This document shows, piece by piece, positions 23,151 to 34,617 of a stretch of 64,000 nt of DNA. The translations under genes were made by a program, and so were the position numbers. The stretch lies in NCBI GenBank assembly GCA_963989385.1, contig OZ022503.1:70530123-70594122 (forward strand), read 5' to 3'. Origin of the DNA: Ctena decussata (taxonomy: Eukaryota > Mollusca > Bivalvia > Lucinida > Lucinidae). How positions within the stretch are numbered: the stretch's first letter is position 1; each line of letters starts with the position of its first letter. The notes below the pieces were generated by a model. That model was given only the letters and a program-made list of their open reading frames with translations. It made no database searches and was not told the origin of the DNA.

Positions 23151-24440
23151 GTAATGTTACATTGCCTTTCAAGTACAGTACAACTCCATTTAATCATAGT
23201 TTAAAGACATATAACATTGGTGTTTGTATATCTGTTAACATGAGGCGTTAAATATTACACTGAAGGGCTACATCATCTACAGTTAGCAATTATCGTCAAT
23301 TTAGGAGAAATTCCTAAGAAAAAAAAGTTGCATATCTTCAGCTGGCAATGCCACTGCTTAATGCTATGTAGCTAATTCAAAATATACAAGAAGTTTTTTT
23401 CAAAGATGGGCATGATTTAATCAGAAGAGACAGTGTGTCTGTATTAAAAACAACACATTCTAAATTCATTCCAGCGATTTATTCAGGTCGTGATTGCTTA
23501 TTTTATTATTTATTTTCAATTATACTTATTTTCAGTTATAGTCATATACGTTACAGGTCTTGCGTGACGGATAACTTATCTTTTTGAAAAAATGTCAGTT
23601 TGTTTTTATATATCAAGATATTTAAAAAAACCCATATTTATAAATTTAATTGTTCTCTACATTTCATATGTAACAGCTGGCTGCTGTAAAGGCTAATATT
23701 ACCCACCCACTGCGTTGATCAGTTTCTTGATAAAACACAGAAATATACAATTTTTGAGCTTCAAAGAGCCTGCCCTTGATGACTTTGATAAAGGCATAAA
23801 AGTAGAAGCAATGCCTACAGGATCCCACTTATATTGCACATGACCCTGGTTTGTTATCCTTTGGGTAAATTACAGTTATGTAACGTAATGTTACTGTCTG
23901 GGTGCCTTTGTAATAAACACCAATGTTATTATAGTAGAGTGACTGTAAGAATAGCGCTTTTCATGCTTACACATACCTTTTTCACTTTAAGACATGATAC
24001 AGATTTCAATCGCCATAAGCTCTTATTCAAAAGTGTTTTCAGAATTCTTAAAAGATAAGTTACATTCTGTCTTCAATTGATATTGCCACTGCTAACTGAT
24101 ATTGCCACTGCTAACCGCAACCTAAATGATTCAAAATATATTAATAAATTATTTCAAAGATAAGATGAGCATGATTCAAAGACATGTGATATCTTATGCT
24201 CATTAAGGACCACATGAATAAACTTCATTCCAATGAGTTTGGTATAATTCTAATAGGTAATTCGAATTTTCGGTTACAGTTATATACGTTACAAATATAT
24301 CATGACAGTTGACCAATATATTAGGACTACATTTTGCGTTTTGTGTATTAGAATGTTCAAAAAGGCATACTTATGACATTAAACATTTTCTACAACGCTT
24401 TATTACAACTGGGTGTTGTATTGGGTCAGTATTACCCCAC
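23150..24440 (+). repeat. Tandem duplication, about 730-bp period
   Basis: Collinear markers recur at offsets of 727-745 bp: ATGTAACGTAATGTTAC (23146 and 23876), ATTGCCACTGC-type text (about 23345 and 24088), CAGTTATA..ATACGTTACA (23535 and 24278) and the ATTACCC(A)CCCA block (23699 and 24433). Divergence is high. No gene. Confidence 0.6.
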
Positions 24441-24495
24441 CATGCGCCATTTTCTAGGTAAAATGGTGAAAGAAAAAATGGCAACAACCATTTTT

Positions 24496-24528
24496 AGCTC
24501 ACCTGAGCCGAAGGCTCACAGGTGAGCT
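24496..24528. other. Helentron 5' terminal hairpin
   Basis: AGCTCACCTGAGCC pairs with GGCTCACAGGTGAGCT around a GAA loop, with one 2-nt bulge. It is followed by a CCGTCGT/CCGTC microsatellite at 24547-24580, the usual start of this element class. Confidence 0.85.
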
Positions 24529-24564
24529 TATAGTATAGGCAGGCATCCGTCGTCCGTCGTCCGT

Positions 24565-25980
24565 CGTCCGTCCGTCAATATTTTCAAACAACATCTCCTC
24601 TGACACTACAAGGCCCATTGTTACCAAATTTCATATATATCATTTACAGGCAGGGGGAACTAATAATACTGTTTTTTATTCAAATTGGTCCAAAACTCTG
24701 GTTGCTACGGCAACTTAAAGTTGCCATTGACTTGTATGGGGAAAATTGAAAATTTGCATTTATTGCTATGTCACTGGAGATATTTTGACAAAACTATTAT
24801 AGTAATGTTTCTAGAATTGTCCTCTATCAACCACATGATATTTTTTCAAATTGCACAACTTGGCTGGTTACCATGGCAACCAAATGGTTAAGAATCCATC
24901 AATATTTTCAAACAACATCTCCTCTGAAACTACAAGGCCCATTGTTACCAAATTTCATATATAGCATCTATAGGCAGGGGGGAACTAATAATACTGTTTT
25001 TTATTCAAATTGGTCCAGAACTCTGGTTGCTATGGCAACTTAAAGTTGCCATTGACTTGTATGGGGAAAATTGAAAATTTGCATATATTGCTATGTCACT
25101 GGAGATATTTTGACAAAACTTTTATAGTAATGTTTCTAGAATTGTCCTCTATCAACCACATGAAATTTATTCAAATTGCACAATTTGGCGGCTGGTTACC
25201 ATGGCAACCAAATGGTTAATAATTGAAAAAAAAAAATATTAAAAAATCATCTCACAAAAAACTAGGAGGCCACTAAAGCTCAAACTTTATGGAAAGGATC
25301 TTGATACTAACTTCTATAACAATATTGTTTTTCATGGCGATTCCTCTGGCAATTTGGTTGCTATGGCAGCTTATAGTTTTCCTTGACTTACAATGGGAAA
25401 ATTGAAAATTTGCATTTATAGCACTGTCGCTGCAAATATTTTGGCAAATTTTTTCAGAAATGTTCATTGAGTTGTCCTCTACCAATTGTATGATATTTTT
25501 GCAAATTGCACAATTTGGCTGGTTGGCATAGCAACCAAATGGTTAAAAATAGAGAAAAAACAAATAAAAATCATCTTCTCAGAAGCTGTGTGGCTGATAA
25601 AGCTCAAACTTTACAGAAAAGATCTTTAGTAGTACCAGCCTCTATAGAATAATTGTTTTTTCATGGCAACTGCTCTGGCAGTTTGGTTGCTATGGCTACT
25701 TCTAATTTCCATTTGACTTACAATGGTAAAAGTGGAAATTGGCAGTTTTTGCTGTCGAATTGCAGTTACTTAGAATATTTTTTTCAACGAAAATGTCTCT
25801 TGAGAAGTCCTCTATGATTCATATGAATTTTGTCTAAATCACTGAATTTGTTTGGATGCCATGGCAACATAAAGGGTAAATTTTCGAAGAGTGATATTAA
25901 AAATTCTTCCACTCAGCAGCCATAAGGGGGATGAAGCTGAATCTCTGCATACATGCTAATGACATTTAGTCTGTATATAA
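24565..25980 (+). repeat. Tandem units, 329-bp period, in the Helentron 5' region
   Basis: Four to five units. The first two (24569-24897 and 24898-25225) are nearly identical, the later ones diverged. Each holds TTACCATGGCAACCAAATGG and GACTTRYAATGGGAAAATTG-type text. Short open frames here are repeat translations. Confidence 0.8.
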
Positions 25981-25991
25981 ATTGTGTTTTT

Positions 25992-26922
25992 ATGCCCCCG
26001 TGACGATAGTCAAGGGGCATTATGATTCGATCCTGTCTGTCCGTCTGTCCAACCGTCTGTTTGTCCATCTGTCCGTTCGTCACACTTTACGGTATAGAGT
26101 TTGTGTAATCAACTCCTCCCACAGTTTTCAGTGGATCTTTTTCAAACTTCACATACATGTTGTGGATATATTGAAGATGGGCATGTGGGTTTTTGACGTA
26201 GCTAGAATTAATTTTGACAGAATTACGGCCTTTTGAACTTAGTCATTTTAGGCAAATTTTTGCATTGTAGGGTATGCAGTTTGTGTAATCAACTTCTCCC
26301 ACAGTTTTCAATGGATCCTTTTCAAACCTTGCATACATGTTGTGGACATATTGAAAATGTGCATGTGGGTTTTTGTTGGAACTAGAATTGATTATCACAG
26401 AATTACGGCCTTTTGAACATAGCCATTTTAGGCAAATTTTTACATTTGTAGGGTGAGGAGTTGGTGAGGACTTTGCGTAATCAACTCCTCCCTCAGTTTT
26501 CAATGGATCTTTTCCAAACTTTGCATACATGTTATGGTTATATTGGAGATGTGCATGTGGGTTTTTGTTGGAGCTAGAATTGATTTTGACAGAATTATAG
26601 CATTTTGAACTTGGTCATTTTAGGCATATGTTTGCATTGTAGGGTAAGTACTTTGTGTAATCAACTCCTCCCACAATTTTCATTGGCTGTTTTTCAGACA
26701 TTGGAGACTTGTTGTGGACACATGAAGATGTGCATGTTGGTTATGATAGGAATTCTATGGGAATTATGGCCTTTTAAACTAAGTCATTTTGGGCTGCATT
26801 TTGCACTAAAGGGTATAAAGTTTGTGAAATGTTTTCAGTGGATTCTTTGTAAATAGCATTTGTGCTTGAAAGGTGCTTTTGGGATGTACACATGTCCTGT
26901 GACAGGCGCTGCACGGGGGCAT
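25992..26922 (+). mobile_element. Pearl-like element nested in the Helentron 5' region
   Basis: ATGCCCCCGTG (25992-26002) is inverted as CACGGGGGCAT (26912-26922). A 5' mini-hairpin closes at GGGGCAT (26014-26020). A CTGTCCGTCTGTCC microsatellite (26033-26080) and four units of about 185 bp, keyed by GTGTAATCAACTCCTCCCAC, follow. No genes. Confidence 0.8.
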
Positions 26923-27365
26923 CATTAGTGTTTTACAGACACAATTTTCTATTTTTTTGTTTTTGTTGCCCATGTGCTTGGCTGTTGTGGCAATTTAAAG
27001 TTTTCATAGACTTGCAATGGGAAAAGTGGACAAATTTCATATACATTGAAGCGCTGTTGTAATGCAGGTGCTGGGAGACACAAAAAGGCGAACAGTGTGA
27101 TACGTGATGTCGCAGTATAATGGTATAGGCCCTGAATACCCCACCCACTAATGAAAACAACAGGTTTACGTTTTCATAGCACTTATTTAGCCATAACCAG
27201 GTAGATAAACATATATATGGCTTTATATGGGGGAACTACTTAAACAGTCGACTTCTCAGAAACTATTTAAGTCCAGGGTATTATCTGGTATATATGGTTA
27301 ACTAAATGAGCAAATGAAGACATTATGTTGCTCAATTTCAAGGTCATTCTTTCCCCTTTGTTCAC

Positions 27366-27432
27366 GGTGGTTTCAAGCTTTACTCTTCCAGATTCTCACT
27401 GAGAATCTGGAAGAGTAAAGCTTGAAACCACC
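27366..27432. other. Perfect 33-bp palindrome with 1-nt spacer
   Basis: The arms 27366-27398 and 27400-27432 are exact reverse complements around a single C. The right arm continues as a normal repeat unit (compare 28590-28625), so the left arm is an inverted duplicate of it. Confidence 0.95.
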
Positions 27433-28101
27433 ATCAATATTGCATCTTGACAGACATTTTATTGTTCATTGACTTTACAAGCTTTGTCCAGTTTTTGTGT
27501 TTGCCTGTTTCTCAAGAATTGTAAGTTATAAGTGCAAGACCCATGAAACTTGTGTCATTGTTACATATGGAATAGTATATCTTAAAGCTAATATATACCT
27601 TCAATATTTCATCTGGACTGACATTTACGGTTTACAGGTTTTGCAAAATTTACTTACTAGCTCTGTCTCTCCAGAACTATAAAGACCAAAGCCATGAAAC
27701 TCAGGCCATGCATACATTTGGAAGAGTGACGATGAAAACTATTATCAGTATATTATCTTGACCTACATTTTATGATTCATTGATTTAAAAAATTTGCATT
27801 ATGTTTCTCGTCTCACCTGCGACTGGCACAAGTGAGACATCGGTATTACTTTTTTGGTGTTGACGATGTAAATTTTGCTTTGAGTTTTAGTGCTTATTTC
27901 TGCTTTGTGACAGTGAGCAGACAGGCGAGACAGAAGATCCCATAGAATTCTAGTTCATCTGGAGAAGATGTCGACTAGTCTGAATTCACCAATCATGCCT
28001 GTGAAATAAATTATGTATACGATAATAATAAGTTGTTTCTTTCTATTTTCAGGTAAGACATTTATTCTTTTCTGTTCTATCCCATAACCATACAAGGTCA
28101 T

Positions 28102-28340
28102 TTGGTAAGACATACAATGCCTAAAAAGAATGAGTGGATGAGATCAGTGGTGATGTATGAGACAGGTAAGTTTGAGGACAGACGTAATGAATCTGACGTG
28201 ACTGAGGAGCTGGCCTCACTAAAAACAGAAAACAAAGACATAGTGACTTCTGTCACCAAGCCAGAAAATCTGCCAATTATTTTGCTGACTAATCTGCCAA
28301 ATAACCTGCCAGATAATAGACTAGAAAAAGCAATCAAGGA
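28102..28340 (+). pseudogene. Duplicated first coding exon of the Helentron (partial)
   Basis: Encodes about 75 residues that closely match the N-terminus encoded at 29923-30170 (shared DRRNE.DVTEELASLKTENK and LTNLPNNLPDNR). It lacks the block with NPNARTGKYEPGK and runs out of homology after about 28345. The same pre-exon sequence, CTTTCTATTTTCAGGTAAGA, precedes both copies (28040 and 29893). The open frame beyond 28340 reads through a 43-bp minisatellite. It is a decayed duplicate of the Helentron 5' coding end. Confidence 0.7.
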
Positions 28341-28424
28341 GGTGAGACTCAGAGGAAGTCTGTTGTTATTGCTAGGCTCAATGGAGAGACATCTAAACAT
28401 TTTATTGTTCGCCGACTTTGCAAA

Positions 28425-28540
28425 TCTCTGTCCAGTTTTCATGTTTATAGCCCGTCGACTTTGCAAATCTCTGTTCAGTTTTCATGTTTATAGTCCGTCG
28501 ACTTTGCAAATCTCTGTCCAGTGTTCATGTTTATAGCCTG
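28425..28540 (+). repeat. Minisatellite, about 43-bp period
   Basis: Two and a half to three copies of a unit with GACTTTGCAAATCTCTGT, CAGTTTTCATGTTTATAG and CCCGTC, extending the duplicated exon's open frame. Confidence 0.75.
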
Positions 28541-29004
28541 TTTCTAAAAGGTATAAGCACTAGAGCCAAGAACTTTTGGTCATTGTTACATTTGGAAAGG
28601 TAACCCTCAAAGCCACCATCAATATTTCATCTGGACGGACAGTTTATGGTTTACCGGTTAGGCAAAAAGTATAGAGTTTAGGTTTAGCTATGTTTCTCAA
28701 GAACTATAAAGGCTAGGGTCATGAAACTCAGGTCATGCATACATCTGCAAGAGTGGAGATAAAAATCATCATCACTTGACCTACATTTTACGGTTCACTG
28801 ACTTAGCAAAATTTACATTTTTTTTTTGCTGGTGACTGGCAGAAGCGAGACTTAGGTATTACTTTGAATGAGGGTTTTTTGTGTTTGCCTTTGCTTTGTG
28901 ACAATGCACAGCCAGGGTAGCCACAAGATTCCATGCAATTCTTGTTCAACTGGAGAAGATGCTGACTAGCCAGAGTTCACCAATCATTTCAAAAGGCACC
29001 TGGT

Positions 29005-29800
29005 TTTTGTCGCAAGGGATCGATATAGGAGTTCACTTTTCCGTCCATCCGTCCGTCCGTCCATCCATCCGTTATTGTGTTCATCGATTCGTCAAAAAAA
29101 TTCTTCGACCCTAGTGTTTAAGTCACTTTCTCACAAACTATTATTCCTACAATCATCAAACCAGGTTAAGAACGTTCTTAAGGGCTGAAGCACTTATTTT
29201 CACCCTCAACCTGTATGTGACGCTCTGCTGACTTAGTAAAATTTTACATCAAAATTATGTCGACTCTAGCGTCGACCCTAGCGTGTAAGTCAATGTCTCA
29301 CTAACTGTGATACCATGCAATCATCAAACCTGGTGTGGTTTCTTCTTAGAATGTTCTGGAGGGCTGTTGCAATTATTTTTGCCCTTGACCTATATTTTAT
29401 GCCCTGCTAACTTAGTAGAATTTTACATCAAAATTACATTGCCCCAGTGTTTAAGTTAATTTCTCACAAACTATAGGATACCTACAATTAAACCTAGTAT
29501 AAAGTTTCTTCTTAGAATGTTCTTGAGGGCTGTTGCACTCATTTACCTTTGACCATATTTTATGCTCTGCTGACTTAAGTAAAATTTTATATCAAAATTA
29601 GGTTGACCCTAGCGTTCAAGTCTATTGCAAACTGTTATACCTACAATTATCAAACCTAGCATAAAGTTTCTTCTAGGGCTGTTGCAGTTATTTTTACCCT
29701 TTACCTATTTCGTACTCAGCTGACTGAGCCCAAAAAAGCCCAAGGTCGCTGAAAATTTTCTACATAAATACATCATAACTAGCATACACTTTCTTTTAAC
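29005..29800 (+). repeat. Pearl-like insertion with CCGTCCAT microsatellite, about 155-bp units
   Basis: Begins near 29005 with CGCAAGGGATCGATATAGG and a CCGTCCGTCCAT run (29041-29072). About four tandem units then carry CTCACAAACTRTTATACCTACAATYATCAAACC-type text in pieces. It interrupts the second copy of the Helentron 5' duplication: homology to 27960-28010 stops near 29000 and resumes near 29835. No inverted end identified. Confidence 0.6.
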
Positions 29801-29922
29801 TATGACCTCTACTACTGTGTATGGGCAATGCAGGTGCGGCATAAAATTCCACATAATTTTTGTGTGAAATAACTTCTGTATACTGAAAGATTTTTCTTTC
29901 TATTTTCAGGTAAGAGATAACT

Positions 29923-31810
29923 ATGCCTAAAAAGAAGGGGTGGAGGAGGTCTGTGGCTATGGTAGGGAATCCGAACGCTAGGACAGGTAAGTATGAGCCA
30001 GGTAAGTATGAGGACAGACGTAATGAATATGACGTGACTGAGGAGCTGGCCTCACTAAAAACAGAAAACAAAGACATAGTGACTTCTGTCACCGAGCCAA
30101 AAAATCTGCCAATTGTTTTGCTAACTAATCTGCCAAATAACCTGCCAGATAATAGAGAAACTAGAAAAGGCAATCAAGGAAGTGAGACTCAGAGGAAATC
30201 TGTTGCTATTCCAGTTGATGTTTGTAGGATAAATAGAGAGCCATCTAATTATGTAGAAAATGATAGTATGAGCAATTTAAATACAAATAGTAAGGATGCA
30301 TCATTGACAACTTTCTCTTGGAATGCTTGTGATACAATTTTTGGGACTTTTCATCAAAATAATCAAAGATTTTCAGATGAATCAAGGGGATTTCAATGCA
30401 CATGCAACGCATTGTGTATTTTGTCATACTCAGCTTGTCTGGAAGTACAGAATAGCACAAATGTAGATAAAATTCTTTGTGATGGAGATGCTGTTTATCG
30501 AAATGTGATAAATACGTTGAAAGCAGAAGGGAAGTTTATGCATGCATTATTAAGTTTGGAAGAAATTCCTGACAATTTTAAAGTTGGTATTGGAACATTT
30601 ACTGTAGAGAAGCAACCAGTAATAAGTGGCATATTGGTGAACACTCAGCAAGATGATGGCTTTCCCACACTTCATCATGCTTTACAAACAGCGTGTTGTA
30701 AAACATCATCGGGCCTCTTAATGATTGGAGCAATATGTTCAGCTGTATATAAGAAGAATGATTTGTGTGTATTTTTTTATTCTCACTCACATGGAGAGAA
30801 TGGACTTTCAACTGCAGATGGTACATCAATTTTGATATCTTTTTCATGTCTGAATGATCTGATCACTTACCTGTATGCATTTTATAATAGTATGAGAATA
30901 GATATGAACTTGCAGTTTGACTTTTTGCCTGTCACACTCGAAAAATGTGAACTGAATGAAAGCTATAAAGGACACTTGGACTGTAGCCTTGAAGCTTATT
31001 TTGAGGATCAAATGTTAAAACAGGCTAAAAAAATGCAAAGTCATTCAAGTAACTTACGTATATCTAAAGAAGCTTCACATGCTAAGAAAAGGAAGAAACT
31101 CACAGAGTACAATGCAGCGTACAAAAGGAAACAAAGATTAGATCCTGCTTTTAAAGCAAATGAGAAGGTATATGAGCTTGCATCTAAACAGAACAAAAGA
31201 CAAGATCCTGCATTTAAAGTACATGAGAAAGTATGTCAGCTTGCATCTAAGCAGAAAAAAAAGACAAGATCCTGCATTTAAAGTAAATGAGAAAGTATGT
31301 CAGCTTACATCTAAGCAGAAGAAAAGACAAGATGCTGCATTTAAAGCACATGAGAAAGTATGTCAGCTTGCATCTAAGCAGAAGAAAAGACAAGATGCTC
31401 CATTTAAAGTAAATGAGAAAGTATCTAAGCAGACAAAAAGACAAGATCCTGCATTTAAAACACATGAGAAAGTATGTCAGCTAGCATCGAAGCAGAAGAA
31501 AAGACAAGATGCTGCATTTAAAGGAAATGAGAAAGTATATCAGCTAGCATCTAAGCAGAATGCTAGAAAAAATCCAGAAGTCTTAACTAAAGAGCGTGCT
31601 GAAAAGGAATCTTCAAGAAAAAATCTGGCTTTTAAAAAGAAAGAAAAAATATATCAGCTTGCATCTAAGAGAAGACTTTGCTTTTAAAGCTAAGGAAATA
31701 GTATATCAACGTACATCAAAACAAAAAGCAAGAAAAAAACCTTATGTACAGGAGTGTGAAAAGATCAAGCAACATCAAAAAAAGGCAACAGAAACAAAAA
31801 TTGAATGTGC
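29923..31810 (+). pseudogene. Helentron ORF1: UL36/C76-like or OTU-like cysteine protease with charged repeats
   Basis: The open frame 29923-31281 gives 452 residues. Residues 1-120 are basic and of unknown fold. Residues 125-340 look like a papain-fold deubiquitinase of the herpes-tegument/OTU type: RGFQCTCNAL with probable nucleophile Cys159, ILCDGDAVY, GLLMIGAICSAVY, and VFFYSHSHGENGL with candidate His288 or His290, followed by DGTSILISF. In related proteins the SHS is usually preceded by Asp; here it is Tyr, so catalysis may be impaired. From about residue 400 a 21-24-residue repeat begins (DPAFKxHEKVCQLASKQKKRQ pattern). An extra A at 31253-31262 shifts frame, and the repeats go on in another frame to about 31680, where a second shift occurs. 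The role of a protease in Helentrons is unknown. Confidence 0.7.
31130..31720 (+). repeat. Coding tandem repeat, about 72 bp (Lys/Gln-rich)
   Basis: About eight units encoding AFKxxEKVxQLASKQ. Unit lengths are 60-75 bp; one unit lacks the QLA segment. Two frame slips occur within A-runs. The encoded segment is highly basic and predicted helical, lying between the protease domain and the DUF6570-like domain. Confidence 0.85.
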
Positions 31811-34617
31811 TATTTGATCAAGAGGACCCAAAATCTGAAAAGGAATGTAAAATTGCCAAAGATAATGTTCATGACCAAAACTCAAACAAATTATCTGGTG
31901 GAAAAGGGTTGAAAACAATGAATGAATGTATAAAACAATTTCATTCAAGTATTGCTGTTGGACCATTCTTTGTGTGTACATCCTGCCATCAGACATGGTT
32001 TAGAAAAAGTGTTTCCATATTAAAGAATACCCACATCCCAGCACAAAGTAAAAGTCTTTTCTGCACAAATTTTACATCTGTTAATGATGAAGAGTGGGTT
32101 TGTCATACTTGTTTGAGCGCATTAAGAGATGGTAAAGTTCCAAAATTATCTGTAGCAAATGGAATGAAATGGCCAGAAAAGCCTCCAGAACTTTATTTAC
32201 ATCAGCTTGAAGAAAGGTTAATAGCACTTCGTATTCCATTTATGCAAATAAGAGAACTGCCACGTGGTGGCCAATACTCTTTGAAAGGGAATGTTATTAA
32301 TGTACCAGTTGATATTCAGCCCACTATAAACTGTCTTCCAAGACCCATGGATGAAAACTTTACAGTTGCTATCCAGCTCAAAAAGAAATTGTCTTATAAG
32401 AAAGTTGATTTTAAAGAAAATGTTAGACCAGTAAGAGTTTTAACTGCCTTACACTGGTTAGTAAATAATAGTGAATTATATAAAAATGCAGGTTTATCAG
32501 TTACTGACAGCTGGTTTCAGGAAGTTACTGAAACTGCAAAAGACACAGTTAAAGAATTTTTGGAAATGTCAACAGAGCAAACCAAGGACAGTAATAACTT
32601 GGAGAATCCAGTACATGAGCAAGTGAAGAACATTGGTACATTTGCTAAAGACAGTGCTGAAACTGATGGCTATGATTCTGATCATTACAGTGAAATAGAT
32701 GCCAATGATAATGTTGGAAATGTAGATACATTAGTGGATGATGCAAATATTGCAAACAAATATGATCAGGTATTTACCTTCGCACCTGGAGAAGGACAAC
32801 ATCCACTTAGTTTATATCAGGATAAAGATGCAGAATATTTATGCTTTCCTACAATATTTTGCGGTCAGAGGCCACCAAGCAAAGATGAAATACCTGTTTC
32901 TGTTCATTATAGTGATATTGTTAAATGGGAATTATGAAGTATTGATAGGAGAGCAGCACAGTCAGTTCCAAACATCTTTTTTAAACATAAAAAGTTACAG
33001 ATGAAACAAATCAGTGACAAAGTGAATTTAGCTGTAAGAAGATGTAAAAGTAAAGGCAAGAAAATTACAGCAGCTGAAGCTAGAGATTCTGCATATTTGG
33101 ATAAGCTTGTAAAACTGGACGAAGGCTATTACATATTTCGTCAGCTCAGAAATTCACCTGCTTATCTTGAAGCAAGAAAAAAGGATATTTTTGCAATGAT
33201 AAGGCAGCTCTCCTTGCCCACTTGGTTTATGTCATTGTCAGCAGCTGATACTAGATGGACAGATCTTTTGAGGATGTTGGCAAAACTAAATGATGGTGTT
33301 GAATATTCAGAGAAAGATATAGAGAATTTGACATGGCAAGAGAAAACAAAACTTGTTCAGAAGGATCCAGTAACATGCTCAAGGTACTTTGATCATCGTG
33401 TACAGGAATTCCTGAAAACAGTTCTTAAAAGTGATTGTCAGCCAATTGGAAAATTGAAAGACTTTTTCTATAGAGTTGAGTTTCAACAGCGTGGTTCGCC
33501 TCATATCCACATGCTTGTTTGGATAGAAAATGGTCCAGTGCTAGAAAATAATTCAGAGGAGGAAATAGTTCAGTTTGTCGATCAATACCTTATATGTGAC
33601 GCTGATAATGAGGAAACCGCAAGTCTTGTTAACTTACAAACACATAAACACTCAAGAACTTGCAGAAAGAAGGGAAAACCAATATGTAGATTTGGATTTC
33701 CATTACCACCTCATCCAAGAACTTTGTTGCTATATCCACTTGATGATGAAGTTGAAAAGTACACAAAGAAATACACAGAGCTTCAAAAGGCCATGAATGA
33801 GTATAAAGACAATGTAGAAATGACAATTGAGGAATTTTTGGAGAAAGTAGCCAAAATGGATTTTGAAGATTATATCAAATGCATACGAAGCTCACTGAAT
33901 GCACCAAAAGTATTTCTAAAAAGGAAGCCAAATGAAATGAGAGTCAATCTGTTTAATGTTAAAGTTCTTCTTGCATGGAAGGCAAATCTTGACATTCAGA
34001 TAGTTCTTGAACCATACGGTTGTGCATCATACATTGTTGGTTTTATAAGTAAATCTCAAAGAGGAATGAGTGCACAGCTTGATGCTGCAGCCAAAGGATC
34101 TCGAAAAGGAAATTTAGATCTTAAAAAGCAAGTCAGTCATATTGGAAATGTTTTTTCAAACTCTGTTGAAGTGAGTGCTCAAGAGGCAGTTTACCTTGCT
34201 CTGCAAATTCCTTTGACAAAATGCACAAGGGACATTGTTTTCATAAATACATCAACTCCTGAAGAAAGGGTATTTCTGCTGAAGCCAAAAATTGTTCTTG
34301 ATGAGCTACCTGCTGAGTCTACAAACATAGAATCAGATAATATTATCCAGCGTTATTCAAAAAGACCGAAGCAGCTTCAGAAATTTTGCTTGGCAGATTA
34401 TATCTCAAAAGTTGATGTTATTTATCCTAAAGAAAACAAACTATCAGAGAAAGTGGAAGATAAAAATGATGATAGTGGCAGTGAAACTGATTCAAGTGAT
34501 GAAAATGAGGGGAGCTGTGAAGAAGGAAATGTTCCAAATGAAACAGTTTGTTCAGACTTGATATATATGGAGCAAAGAATGGAACAAGATATAAGAGTAG
34601 AAAAGTCCCTAGAATAA
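31744..34617 (+). pseudogene. Helentron Rep: DUF6570-like domain, Helitron_like_N and HUH nuclease
   Basis: One frame, broken by a single TGA at 32935-32937 and open again through 33001-34617. First come basic repeats, then a zinc-binding module with CTSCHQTW (about 31978) and CHTCLSAL (about 32101). Next is a DUF6570-like block ending GQYSLKGNVINVPVDI and VRVLTALHWLV. After an acidic linker comes AEYLCFPTIFCGQRP. From 33001: EGYYIFRQLRNSPAY and LPTWFMSLSAAD (Helitron_like_N), then the HUH motif in QRGSPHIHMLVW (His168 and His170 of this segment, codons 33502-33510). The Tyr motif region is SYIVGFISK with Tyr344 and Phe at 348, then RGMSAQL. Rep nicks and joins single strands during rolling-circle-like transposition. 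The C-terminal acidic tail ends at a frameshift near 34600. Confidence 0.85.

Noticed and set aside
27366..27432. Transcription terminator hairpin
   Set aside because: The palindrome is an inverted duplicate of a repeat unit in eukaryotic DNA, with no adjacent gene and no T-run.
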